Source of the DNA: Holothuria scabra
Lineage: Eukaryota; Echinodermata; Holothuroidea; Aspidochirotida; Holothuriidae
Direction: 5' to 3'
DNA length: 64,000 nucleotides
Assembly: GCA_037179385.1 (NCBI GenBank)
Contig: CM074195.1
Span: 10,741,787 to 10,805,786 of the forward strand
This document shows positions 1-14,429 of the stretch, one piece after another. The notes under the pieces are model-generated. The model searched no databases and was not told the origin of the DNA. It saw only the letters and a list, made by a program, of their open reading frames with translations. How positions within the stretch are numbered: the first letter of the stretch is position 1; each line of letters starts with the position of its first letter. Made by a program: the position numbers and the translations under genes.

Positions 1-2940
1 GGGGAAGGGATATTATATAAGTAAACCAGAGTCCCTTGGCTCCCTCTTTAGTTTGGTTAGCAAAAAGGAAAACACTAATAGATTCTGCGTAGATTATCGC
101 AAGTTTAATCACGTGACAATAAGAGATTCCCATCCCATACCCCGAATCGATAATATAATTTATTCTCTCCCCAAGTCGAAATAAATTTCTAGCTTTGATA
201 AAACTCACGGTTGAATGGATAAAGGTAAAGTTGTCATGGACCCATATAGTAAGGATATAGTAAGGAGAAGACCGCATTTACCACAGGTTTTCTCTGTATC
301 AATTTAAATTAATGCCGATGAGCCTCTCGAATTGGCCCCTTCATTTCATTGCTTAATGGAACTGGTATTTTAGGGTCTGAGTTGGAGTAAAGTGTTGGTT
401 TATTTAGAAGGCGTTATTTTGGTGAGTCGAAGAACACTTTGAAAACCTCGAAAAGTGTTAAGTAAATTCCGCTCTACAGGTCTTACATTTGGTGCTTTGA
501 AGTAGTGTTTGTTGTTCCGAAAGGAACTTAGCCTATTTAAGGTATTTATGATTAGTGGTGGAGGCGTTGAACCCAATCCAAGGAATGTGGCAAAGGTGAA
601 AGAATAGTCAGTTCCCAAGGATTCTACACAACCTCCTGAATATCTAGGGTTGGCTCAATTTAACTGGAAATTTATAAAGGATTTTGTGAAAAGGGCTAAA
701 CGGTTGTATTTTTCACATGGAAAAGTGTCATTGTTAAGTAAACTGAGGAGTGTCAGTCAACACTTGGGAGTTTGAAAGTGGCACTGCCATCCTTCTCGAT
801 TATGGAATCTCCAGATTTCAATAATGAATCGTTCTGTGTACAGATGCATCTAAAACAGCAAAAAGGACACCTTAGCACAAATTCAATGCGGTTGTGAATG
901 AGTCACTGCATATGCATGTCATTTCCTAACTAGTGCAGGAAGAAACTGGACTGCTTTTGACAGAGAATGTGGGCCATAGTTTGGCTAGTCAGGGAATTTA
1001 GGCACTATCTGGTACATAATAAATTCACAATTGCAACGGATCAAAAGCCCCTTGATGGACTTGAATGTCAGTAGAAACCGACAGAGCGGGAAGAAGGACT
1101 AGGTGATCATTTGAATAGGATCCATATCATTGGGTTATTTCCTATCGCCTAGGGGTGAAGCATGCAAATGCAGACTCGTTGTCTAGAATACCCGAAGAAA
1201 TAGATTCATCGGTTCTCGAAAAAGGCCTCACCATTGATGCCCGTCAGTACACACATAGTGGTATTCAAACAGACGATAGGTACGCCTTGTACTAACGGAG
1301 ATCATCCAAGTGGGTCAAAGTTGACCATTATGAAGGAAGATGAACAAGTTAAGGGCCACATTAATGGTTTTCGTCAAATTGATACAACCTCTGAAGGAAA
1401 TCATGAAGATTTGGAATATTCCTTTTTAATATTTGCATCTCAAGCCAAGGAGTTAAGGGGTGCTCCGTCCTACGATCCTATTATTTCTCAAATGTATCAA
1501 GGAAAAGTCACCGCTCAAAACACTTTGCGTGGGAAACCTAGTGTACTCCATCGATTATGGTGGGAGTTTTCCAGACTCCGTCAAAGGGAACGACAGCCTG
1601 CATCGCAATCGATTATACCAGGTGAATTGGTTCCAAAACAAATTGAATCACGTTTTAATGGTGAAGTTTATTCCGGTCATTTTGGTATGGAACATACTCT
1701 TCGCAGGACCCAGGAAGTGTGTTACTGGTCAAGAATGCGAAGTGCTATTATGAAACATTGTTTAAAATGTATTGCATGTGAGTCTCGAGGGAACCCTAAT
1801 CCACCCCTAAAGCTCCTTTAGTAGGCTAAGATTTTTTAGCCACAAAGGCTTTCGATTTGCAAACATAGCTGAATTTTCTATGACCTCCCAAGAAAATCGG
1901 TAAATTTTCATCCTAATAGATCACCTTAACAAATTTTTCAATGTTTAACCCATGCTGGACCAAAAGGCAGATACTGTTGCTCGTCCCATGTTTGGGAAAT
2001 ATGTAAAAGAACGAAATGTTCCCAAAGGTTGAACACAGAGCAAGAGCAACAATTCAAGAAAGATCTTATTCAAACTTATGTAGGATTTTCGTTCGAAGAA
2101 ATCTAGAACTACCCCCTACCACCCCAGGTAGGGGGTAGGTAGGCAGGTTTGATAGGGAGATTCAACCGTACCATCAAAGAACAGCTTGGGAGGTATATAT
2201 CGTCAAAACGTAAAGAATGGGACGGTGAACTAGAACAACTGGAAATTGCCTAAAATACATCAAGATGTAGTAGTACCGGATTTTGTCCCTTCTTTCTTGC
2301 TCACGGGAGAGAACCCCGATCTCCTGCCTCTAAATGGTTAGAAATGTGTCCACCTGACCAGTAACAAACGTCTCTGCATCAGGCAATCCATCCGACCAAG
2401 CATTAACACTTCCAGAACGTCTAAGAAAGGAGTAGGTAAATTCAATGCAAAGGCAAGAAATGTACAAAAGTCAAATTATCATCGCAAAATAAAGTTTGGA
2501 AGCTACTTCGCCGGGGATAAAGTATGGAATGACTTACCACGAAACAACAGAATAAAATTGTCTCATAAATGGGAAGGACCGTTCATATTTATGAAAGTCA
2601 TTCATAATGAAGCGGATATCTCCCTGTTGTGTATTAGGGTTAATTTGGAATACCCCATGGAACCCCTTCGCAGGGTACACCATAATAGGCTAATAAAATG
2701 TCCAAAACAAAGTCCGTCGAAAAAGTAAATTCATGTCATAACTATCCTGAGGGTTAACTGGATCAACTCCACTCTCCATTGTCTGGTTCTCTACCTTTGG
2801 GACCCATCCAACTGTCCGGTAGACAAATAGTACCACAAGTAGTAAACACTTCACCCCAAGAGGATGTCGCTAAGATTGAACCCTTCTACACGGTACAAAG
2901 GAAAACATGGTCAAGGCGCAAAACAGTGATCCCTTGAAAG
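1..2940 (+). pseudogene. Decayed Ty3/Gypsy LTR-retrotransposon pol (RT, RNase H, integrase)
   Basis: All frames carry fragments of a Gypsy-type polyprotein in the canonical order. At about 85-165 there is a reverse transcriptase piece (FCVDYRKFN, then HPIPRID). At about 850-1070 there is RNase H-like sequence (TAFDREC, then ATDQKPL). An integrase zinc-binding domain follows in a readable stretch (1234-1821), then integrase core and C-terminal remnants (about 2500-2730, with WEGPF and HHNRLIK). Many stops and shifts separate these pieces, so no intact protein is made. The tail at about 2870-2940 still resembles a pol C-terminus. The 5' part lies outside the window, and I found no confident LTR downstream of 2950. 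It is an old, immobile copy. Confidence 0.8.
1234..1821 (+). pseudogene. Integrase zinc-binding (H2C2) segment of the Gypsy remnant
   Basis: This is the longest uninterrupted stretch of the decayed pol, about 195 codons. Its second half has the HHCC-type integrase head: GHFGMEHT supplies the two histidines, followed by VCYWSRM (the usual YW..M block) and CLKCIAC supplying the cysteines. The first half looks like the linker between RNase H and integrase. The next bases run into stop codons within the catalytic core. There is no sign of a separate gene here; it is a surviving piece of the larger element. Confidence 0.75.
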
Positions 2941-2949
2941 ATTTTTAGT

Positions 2950-4004
2950 TATATCACCCTTGATTTAAAGTAATATTTTATGTGTAAAGCTTTATTAGCA
3001 GAATGAAGACATCCTTAAAAAGTCTGCATGCGTAATTCCAGAGCTATAGCAGATAAGCAAGTTTTAGTAACATATGTGTTTGTGTAGTTAACTGATTTGC
3101 ACATTTTATTTATCGAGAAAGCTGTTTATGGAAAGATTATTTCTATGATTTATGTTAATTAGTCGTAGTAAGTACCATCGTTATTATTGTGTGAGGAATG
3201 GTTTAGAGTTGAATACGCCAGAACTCTAATGCCCGGCTTCTTTTGAGACACACTTATTTTGCCATACACAGCTCACTATGCACGCAACCCATCCTCTCCC
3301 TGTCTGCTGTATATCATGACTACGGCCACAGCCACAATCCTTAAGAAGGTGTACGGATAAGGTATAGGAACCTTTAATGCCGTCGTTTACCCCACCTAAC
3401 ACAACAATACAATGTCTGTGAAATGCAACACATTTTCTCTTCAAATGAGGGGGAACAGACTATGTCAGTCAACTTGTAATGATTTAAACATACCATTTTC
3501 TGTACTTTTGAGGTCGTACCATGATCAAACTTAATACATGATTCGAATAATCGTTTGCAAACTCTATGATTAAACCTTAGATCCCAAGGTGCTTACGTAT
3601 ATGATAATGGTTTATTATGTGCAACTGCAATCGCTGTTTGAATTCCCTTTCACTTATTACTTGTAAGTTAAAAGTGTTTTCTTACTTGTTTAATGTTCAA
3701 TAAAGTTGAACACCATTGATATGCGTGTACCCAGTTGTCTCTAAAACCTTTCAAACAATGCGTACACTCTGGATCAAAAGATTATCTAGGCCTATTAGAA
3801 CTCCTACTGGATATTAAAGGTTACTTCGTCATTAGTAATTGCTTGCAAGTTTTACTGTCAGTAAGGCTCTTTTTATTTGAAATAAATTCTATTGAAACTA
3901 AAGACTTAAACTTTTTCGTTTGAATGTAATGTGAGGGGGTAATGGTTGCTTCAAGTTTTCTGCTTTACTCTTTTCGTTAGACTTAATGCATGGGATCAAA
4001 CCAG
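2950..4004. other. No gene seen; possible LTR remnant then intron-like sequence
   Basis: No coding signal is convincing here. The stretch from about 3600 to 3790 is similar to sequence before the small exons at 31.6 kb and 33.0 kb (shared blocks such as CACTTGTT and CACCATTG). It is therefore the upstream part of a duplicated intron-exon unit rather than unique DNA. Confidence 0.5.
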
Positions 4005-4085
4005 AAACGAAGAACAAGTTTGACACACAAATAACTGGCAAACCTCTGCCGCATTCTAGTGTCAATCCAATTAGTGCGACAATAG
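4005..4085 (+). CDS. Small phase 1-1 linker exon, copy a (IgGFc-binding gene 1)
   Basis: This 81-bp exon lies between a pyrimidine-rich stretch ending in CCAG and a GTGAGC donor. It begins with two bases that complete a codon and ends with a single G, so both sides are phase 1 and it can be added or skipped without shifting the frame. It encodes a polar Thr/Ser/Pro/Lys-rich linker (KNKFDTQITGKPLP, then SSVNPISAT). Three close relatives lie at 6281, 32240 and 33495. The presumed branch point (ACTTAAT) sits about 30 bp upstream. This is a comparative prediction without transcript evidence. Confidence 0.6.
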
Positions 4086-5369
4086 GTGAGCCACATTCTG
4101 TAAATGACAAGGAAAATGGTATATTATCGCCTTCGCCTTGTTATTTGAAAATAAAATCCGATCTTACTTACTTAGTTCAGTCAGAACTTATTACATAAAG
4201 TAAGGTTTTCGTGATAATCAACAAAAAACATGCGAATATGGAAATTATATTAGGAATCTTGTTTACAGAACCTCCCAATACGGTTCTTCAAAGCTAATTA
4301 CCTTTAATACCAACATAACGATTATTTGTTTATTTTTAAAGTTCTGAGTTTATATTCCTATAAAGAGCTGCTGCAGCTGTCAGTTAAACTCGTTTGTACA
4401 ATTTTATTGTTCAGTCACTTCATCAAAACACAGATGTGACGGTTTTGTATCTAATGTGTCTACTCATATGATGACCTTACCTCATTTACTTTTTTAAATG
4501 ATTTATTAAATGATGTTATGGATTCGGAAGATAGTCTAAGAGCGTCTCTGTGAAGACGCTTTTGATCAAATCGTTTGGAGAATGCATATTAGCATGCTGT
4601 TTTAAAATTTTAATATCAAAAAAAAAAAAAAAAAAAAAGCTCTTGTAAAAAGTAATTTTGCAAGCACTTTCAAACGCGGTTAAGGTTTTATGAGGAATCA
4701 GTTTTCGCTCAGAACCAAACTAGATATAGTTTATACTTACAAAATAAACTTATATTTCCTTTAATGTATATAAGTAATTAATAATGAAAAATTACTCCTA
4801 AGTTATCAGTGCTTATGATTTCTATGGTGTACCTTGCTTGCTTTTTAAATGTACACTAAATAACATTACTTAGACGATTATAATGGAATGAGAAGTGTCC
4901 CTCGTCATTATAAATCCGCATGGCTTGAATGAGAATAAAAATTTGCCGAAATTTCTATCAAAACTTAATTTGGAAGATTACAGTTTTTGAATTTGTTGGG
5001 ATTTACTACAGCTGATTCATTCGTAAAAACGTTTATAAATGTTAAAAGTCTGAGTAATTTGTGTACAAAACACAGCACAAAGTTCCTACGAGAGTGCATG
5101 AAAACGGACAAAAAATTACCATTTTAGTTAACGTTCGTGACAAAAATGAAAGTGGAAATGAGTGGAAATGAGTGGAAATTAGTAATTCATGAAAAATAAA
5201 ATTTTATATAACACAAATACAAAATACGGAAAGGGCGATGTCTTACAATTTTCCTCTCAGCCTTTTCAACTGTGATAAGGTTTGTTGAAAACAAAACACA
5301 GATTTTCGAATAAATCTAATATGCGGAAGCTACTGAATACTACAAGTGTGCTGGCTTAGAATTCGTACA

Positions 5370-6077
5370 ACCAGGGAGGTGTTATTAGATGGAGATCCAC
5401 CGAGAGCCTTTTTCTTTGAACCCTTTAGTGGTCGACACTAATCTTTTTGGTGCGTTGTTCTTTATGACTCCATAGGCTTAGCAAGTGTAAGCAGATGTAA
5501 GGAACAAAGTTTAAGCCTGGTAAGTCGTCTGCTAGCTGTCGAACAGAAGAACACGAAATTTATCCCTTGCCTTAATATTGCCAGTCGCTTAATGATAAAA
5601 ATTAATTTTACGATTTGGACGCGTTTGGATTACAAACTGTTTGTCTTGTTTTCTGTATTTTACTCTATTTGGGTGTACATTATAGAACATGGGAGCGAAA
5701 GCAAGTATTAATGAAAATCATATAGCAATGTTTAGTCTTATTCCTCTTTTGCTCATTTACATAAATCATCGGAATTGATCTACAGCCAGGATCATTGTGA
5801 TCATTAGCAATAACCAGGCGTTTGAAATGTCGGAACAGTATTTGACAGTTCTAAGTCGGCAACTAATTAAACATAACAGCATAGTTCCAAATAATCCCTT
5901 GGGCTGAAGTCACCGTATGCATGAATAAGGTTGCCTAGGTATTAATAAAGGTATTCCATCCCTTTTAATTCGATTATCCACAATTAAAGGATTTCGTCGC
6001 CATTAAGAAATCAATCTAATTTGATAAGCATAAATTAAAGATTTCGATGGATCTCCATCTAGTAACACCTCCCTGGT
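5370..6077. mobile_element. 0.7 kb MITE with about 30-bp terminal inverted repeats
   Basis: The left end ACCAGGGAGGTGTTA continues into TAGATGGAGATCC. The right end is its near-perfect reverse complement, with one mismatch over about 29 bp. The interior has no transposase frame. A possible ACA or TACA duplication flanks it, but this cannot be assigned cleanly. The element lies in the intron between small exons a and b of the first IgGFc-binding gene. It is non-autonomous, and the superfamily cannot be assigned from the ends alone. Confidence 0.8.
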
Positions 6078-6280
6078 ACACCAAGGGGATTTTTGCTTTA
6101 AATCGCAAACAAAGGATCCCAACGTTAGCAAATGAAACTATGTTCTATATTTCGGAGCCCACATCAATTGTAAAGTGACCTCATGGCTATTCTTTAATTC
6201 TTAATTTCATGAAAACCTCTTAACGGTATGGCTTCCTGTTTTATTTTGTTTGCTAAACATGATGCATTGTATCAATCCAG

Positions 6281-6352
6281 GAACAAAGAACAAGTATGAG
6301 ACACAAACAAGTGGCGAACCTGTTCCGAATTCCAGTATCGATTCGACATCAG
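6281..6352 (+). CDS. Small phase 1-1 linker exon, copy b (IgGFc-binding gene 1)
   Basis: This 72-bp exon follows TCAATCCAG and ends at a GTGAGCC donor, phase 1 on both sides. It encodes TKNKYETQTSGEPVPNSS and then IDSTS, clearly related to copies a, c and d. It is nine bases (three codons) shorter than copy a near its 3' end. Joined to the next exon at 7252 it gives a continuous frame, since its final G plus CT makes an Ala codon. The function is probably a flexible, possibly O-glycosylated spacer ahead of the IgGFc-binding domain; that is inference from composition. Confidence 0.6.
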
Positions 6353-6905
6353 GTGAGCCACAATTTAATTACGACAAATTAGCGAAAATATTTCACGTTT
6401 TACCTTAAACTTTTAACAAAACAAATCCTATTTAATTCAATGAAAGAAATCAACAGAAAGTTAAGGTCAAGGTAAGTAAGGTTTTTACGTTGATAAGCAA
6501 TTTGCAAGTAGAAACAAGGAAAACTTATTTGTCATCTAAAGTAAGGAACAGTCTGTTAATTGTGTAAAATAGCCACATTGTTTATTTCTTACTCGTTCCT
6601 TTTTGTGAATTTTCTTGTACACATTCTCTTTCTTATACACTATTTCATACCTAACGTCATCACAATTAGCATTCAATATAAATTCATGTCTACTTTAAAT
6701 TGTTGATATCAATTAAAAGTAACCAATCAAACAGTTTTACATCTGTAATATTGTCATTCTCCTATTTGTTTTCGTCTTATTCTTCTATATCTATTGTTGC
6801 TAGGATTGAGTTGTGACATAGCAATCCCTTTCTTTTGACTCCCCCAATCAGCCATACACTTTATTTAAAATCAAAAGACTATTCTAGGCAAACGTTAGTT
6901 AGTAA

Positions 6906-7136
6906 GATAGAGTTTTACGGTCCAGTTTCCAACCTATTGGTTCAAGTTGAGCCCGCCACGGCTTTTACCCCAGTTGTGGCTCACTGGCTTCTTTCCCTAC
7001 TCCATTGATTACGCGGAACATCATGCACAGTGGCAGTAGGTTCCATTTTTACAGTCTTTGGTAGGACTCGAATTGGGAATAGAACCTGCGCTTTCCGCGT
7101 GAGAGGCGGTTGCTCTTACCGTTAGACCAAACACGC
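6906..7136 (-). mobile_element. tRNA-Glu(CTC)-derived SINE, near full length
   Basis: On the minus strand the head reads GCGTGTTTGGTCTAACGG (box A region). An anticodon arm follows with stem CCGC/GCGG and loop CTCTCAC (anticodon CTC), then GGTTCTATTCCC (box B). The body carries TGAGCCACAACTGG, and the tail has TTGAACCAATAGGTTGG and GTAAAACTC. The same family recurs at 11879, 14353 and 52248. The head of this copy ends 115 bp before the IgGFc-binding exon, within the intron. Confidence 0.75.
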
Positions 7137-7251
7137 TTGACTTTCGGTTCCTTTGTACACAGTTTTGGTAGTATCCGAAAGCTTAGTTTACCAAGATGGT
7201 TGTTGTGTAATCAGCTAACAGCGTTGTTTTGTGTTATTATAATACCCCCAG

Positions 7252-8486
7252 CTTCGGAATATATCAGCGATGTCAGCGAGAAGTTCATATTTACTTTCTT
7301 CGCTATAAGTTGTACCAACCCTCTTATGGAGATCTTCATCGGAACCAAGTTTTCTAATGTTGGAGCAACCGGTTACATTTCCTTCCCCTTAAAAAGTACA
7401 TCTGAAATCAACTTTACCCTTAGTCCTGGTGGTGGTGAGATCTTTAACATACCTTCGACTGCGTGACTAAATACAGATGAGATGAACCAAGCAGTGAAAA
7501 AGGCAGTATCGATTGCATCTGATCAGGAGGTGGTAGTTTTCGGCCATCGGGGGTGTAAGGAATCAAATTATGACCGTGCAGCAGCTTTTACAGTTAGAGG
7601 AATTAAAGATCTTGGAACAGATTATTGGGTGATTACATACCAAAGATTAGGTGAATCTCAGGTGGGTATCGTTGCAACAAAGCACCATACAAACATCAGC
7701 ATTAATGGGATGATTATCGACAGAACTTTGATCCTTAACAAGTATGAAGCATTCTATTTCGGTGGTCGATACGATTTAACGGGAACGCATATTGTAGCTG
7801 ATAAACCGATTTTTGTCATAGCTGGAAATAGGGGAGATACATCACCTTATTCAGTCACCAATGCAGGCAAAGATTCCTTTTACAAATGCTTAATTCCTAC
7901 TAAGGACTGGGTTTATTTTGAGTCCATTTACCAAAGTAGTACAACCGTTACCGTGAAATTACTGTCAAGTCAGGATAACTGCACAGTGCAATTCGTAAAT
8001 GGTGTTGGGGATGTAAGTAACGTTTCACTGAGCCAAGGGGAAAACAAAGACTTTCGCTTTTCAAATGTCCTGACCATGACGTCATCTGAGAAGATCCTTG
8101 TGGCTCAGTTTTTAGAGTTTGAAAGGAATATTGAAATGAATGGTGGTCAAATAGGACAACCATCGATGCTCCTCCCTCCTGCGCACGATAGTGACGGCCG
8201 GGTTGAGTTTATTTTTCCTGTCTTCAGATTTTCTGAGAAGAGTAAAGAACGGAATTACATCAATGTTTTGCTCCCTCCTGGAAGTAACACAACTGACCTT
8301 TCCCTTGACAATAAAACTGTCACTTGGCAGGAGGTAGGTTCTAGCAAGATTGGTACTGGTAGCGTCAATATTGTGCAGAAGGAACTATTCTCACCAGGTT
8401 CTCATGTGTTACAAAGTAACAAAAACGTAACAGCAGTTGTGTACGGCATTGCATCTCTTCGATATTATTCGTTTTCTTTGCATTGA
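7252..8486 (+). pseudogene. IgGFc-binding domain terminal exon, copy 1, with one in-frame stop
   Basis: The exon follows TAATACCCCCAG and starts in phase 1. It reads about 71 codons, a TGA at 7464-7466, then about 340 codons in the same frame to TGA at 8484-8486. Hallmarks of the IgGFc-binding N-terminal family (seen in FCGBP-like proteins) are present: TEIFIGTKFSN-like start (MEIFIGTKFSN), SDQEVVVFGH, LGTDYWVITY, HIVADKPIFVIAGN, SEKILVAQF, MLLPPA, YINVLLPPGS and a closing AVVYGIAS. Several N-x-S/T sites fit an extracellular protein. The paralogue at 37181 has GTA where this copy has TGA, so a single substitution can explain the stop. It could be a fresh pseudogene, a null allele or a sequencing error; the rest of the domain is intact. 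Confidence 0.8.
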
Positions 8487-11613
<3,127 letters not shown>

Positions 11614-11878
11614 ATTACATTCAAGATATACCAACCAAATTTATTCAAAATACTGAGAATCGAAATTTGATATGTAACAGTTGAATTCGACGTTCATCAG
11701 TTTCAAATCATCATCCGCCAGTCTCATTCGACCTTCTCAAATTTATACCTCAGCACCTTGATACACCTCATTACAATGTTAATATCTTGACATTGTGTCG
11801 GCTTTTGAAGTGCACTTTGGAAATGTAACGCATCACAACAGTCTACATACAATTATAATCACGCACATAGATGATACC

Positions 11879-12040
11879 GCGTGTTAGGTGTAACGGAAAG
11901 AGCATCCACTTCTCACGCGGAAGTCCCGGGTTCTATTCCCAAAAATGGAACCTACTACCGTTGTGCGTGATGCTCCGCATAAGCAATGGAGTAGGGAAAA
12001 CGAGCCAGTGAGCCACAACTGGAAAAAAGGCTAACTGAAT
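11879..12040 (+). mobile_element. tRNA-Glu-derived SINE, 3' truncated
   Basis: The head GCGTGTTAGGTGTAACGG is followed by an anticodon arm with loop TTCTCAC (anticodon CTC) and box B GGTTCTATTCCC. The body has AATGGAGTAGGG and GAGCCAGTGAGCCACAACTGG, followed by an A-rich run. It is the same family as the minus-strand copy at 6906-7136, but the conserved GAACCAATTGG tail is missing. Confidence 0.75.
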
Positions 12041-12289
12041 GACTGACAAACTAAGTGACTTTTGCAATAAATTATGAGATGCGAAATGGACCATAACCTA
12101 ATAGTCTTTTTTGTAGATGGGACATGTCTCTTAATACTCGCACGTTCTTAATTGTATTCCAGAATTTGTTTCATTTGAGATGACCAAAAATGTGCCATTC
12201 AAAAATGGGATAACACTTCCCCGAGCCCTTGCCCAATCTCTCTTAAAGACACATGCGTACTTTAGGTTAAAGTACAATTCAAGATGTAC

Positions 12290-12825
12290 ATCATGAACTT
12301 CGATTGTATGTTGCTGGATTTTAAATGATATTTGAAACAGAAAGTTTCAACCAAAGACCCCTTATGAATTGTTTGGTTTCCCTTGTATGTTACCAAAGTT
12401 TGCCATCACATGATATATGCCCGGTTCAGAATTAGCGAATGGTTACACAATTGCCAAGGATATGATTTTTGGTTGAGGTTTAACTTTATTAATGATTTCA
12501 CAAATTGTATACCCAAGTTTGTTTCAATCCGTCTTCTCCTTAGACCTTCAAAATCTGTTTGAACTGATGACATATTATTCTTTTCATTAAGATCCGAGAG
12601 ACAATGCTGTGGTTCTCATTGTAGTGATGTGGCACTCAATACCTCTTCCCGGAAAAGTTCGCGTGCACCTAGCAAAGCTAACAAGAGGAACAATGGGGAT
12701 GCAATCCATGGCCAGCTAGTATATTTATGTGATCAATTTATTATTTTCCGTTTATTACTCGATACAGTTTAAGGTGAAGAACAACCCAGGAAGTTGCTGT
12801 TTAAAAAGAAACCGCTGCTCTAACT
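12290..12825 (+). repeat. Repeat/segmental duplication block A1 (partner 20010-20665)
   Basis: Long collinear similarity to 20010-20665 in the same orientation. Shared blocks include GATGTGGCACTCAATA, CTCTTCCC, AGAGGAACAATGGGGATGCA (AGAAGAACAATAGGGATGCA in the partner) and ATCAATTTATTA. Substitutions and small indels are frequent, so the duplication or transposition is old. No protein is encoded. Confidence 0.7.
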
Positions 12826-12829
12826 AGCC

Positions 12830-14352
12830 CCTCCCCCGTCCCCCACCCACCCCACCAAGAATAAACTATGCTTGTCTGCTTTTGACCACCCGCTGGTAAT
12901 TCGTTTATCTCTCCGATTGCACTTTTACTTTCAAATATCCTTCTTGCACCTTCGCAAACCATTTGCATTAATGTTGCAACAATATGAATGCGCACTTGTT
13001 TCTAAAAGCTCGATAGATCTACCAGTTCATCAAATCGGGCAGCGTCTATAGTCCGCAGTCCTATGACCAAGTAAGGTTCCAAGCTAGTCATCAATCTACT
13101 GCTATTGACAATAAGAGGCGTGTCACTATGACTATGACACATGCTATGGACATGGCACACACATACACAGTGAGGGATTCCACCAGAAACACATAAAGGG
13201 GGGAATTTATTATTGCTAAAGGCTCAATTCTCTCACCCAAACAGTACCAATTCTCCTAACCTTCTTACTGAAGCCCTCCCACAATTGTCTGAAATTCATC
13301 CTCATCCAGACACAATATCAGTTTAATGCTTCAGGGTTAGTATGCAAAAACTCAGTTTATATAATCTAATCACTCTCAGTACCGTTCATGCTGTGTAATA
13401 TAAGCTTTGGCCTTCTGCATTGTTTGAATTGTCAATCAAAGAGCTGAGCCAATTGAGAATTTCGGTACCCGGGTAACAAAATTGTAGTTTGGGGTGAGAG
13501 GTTTGGCCCTTTAACCCTAAAGTCTAAATTGATGCTGTCCTAGCCTAAAGTTTCAAGTGGGTTCAGGATGACAAAAGCTTGCTTCAAGGCCATGTAGGGT
13601 GCAAGTTGAATAGTTTTAAATGCCATTTATTTCAATATGTAGGTTTGAAATACCATTGCAAAAGCATTTTTTAAAATAAGTTACCAAGATACTGGGTTTT
13701 TTTTAATTTTCGCGGCAATGAAAGGGGGATTTTACCCGCCTTCGTTTGGAAAGAGGGGGACAACTCCCCTCTAACCTTCCTGTGGCGAAAACTCTGACAA
13801 CAGTTGTATGGTGAGATCTTAGGCTTAATTCAGGGAACAACGTGTACATGGGAAAACAAGGCCCAGATACCCTAGGCTACTGTAGGCTAGGCCATAGTCC
13901 TCAAAGATGATCGAGTCAACACTTTCGCAGTATTCAAATCAATTTCAATTCCTTATCCCTCACCTGAATGTGGCTCTGACAGTTCTCAATATTTTGTGCT
14001 TCACCTACGGCGCGGATACAAGCAGGGACACACCGTGCACACACCCCTTTTTCCGATGACCAATGATTTTTTTTTGAGATATGGAAGATATGCTTCCAGA
14101 AGCTGTGTAATTGAGCGCATTCTGGAACTCAAAATTTCTTAAAGGAAAACCCACCCCTCCCTGCCTTGGATTTGTGCCTTCGGCGCTCGTTTGTCGTCCT
14201 TTGGCGTGAAAGTACGCCCCTTACTCTAAATCCTGGATCTGCACCCGATTTAGGCCATTGCAAAACCTCCAGTTCTTCCAAGGCTATGTGGATGTGTTTG
14301 TACCTATGTGGATCGACTAAAAATTCCTGGTTGGTGACTGGCAGCCAACAAG
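12830..14352. other. Non-coding, no gene seen
   Basis: Scattered stops in all frames and several low-complexity G or C runs (for example at 12830-12855 and 13735-13780). I see no conserved protein motif or structured RNA. Confidence 0.5.
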
Positions 14353-14425
14353 GGCCTTGAAAAGGCTGTGGCCGGCTGGACTTGAACCAAAAGGTTTGAA
14401 ACTGGGACGTAAAACTCCATCTACT
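14353..14425 (+). mobile_element. SINE tail fragment
   Basis: This carries only the conserved 3' part of the tRNA-Glu SINE family: AAAAGGCTGTGGC, CTTGAACCAAAAGG and GTAAAACTCCATCTA. It matches the tail of the copies at 6906 (minus) and 52248 (plus). Confidence 0.65.
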
Positions 14426-14429
14426 TTCT

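Noticed and set aside
3986..4004. ATG at 3986 (and 32221) as a translation start for the small exons
   Set aside because: The copies at 6 kb and 33 kb and the matching CAG acceptors show this stretch is the intron's branch-point and acceptor region. The reading frame there is coincidental.
11879..11960. A functional tRNA-Glu gene
   Set aside because: Box A, anticodon loop and box B are visible, but the acceptor stem does not pair and the SINE body follows directly.
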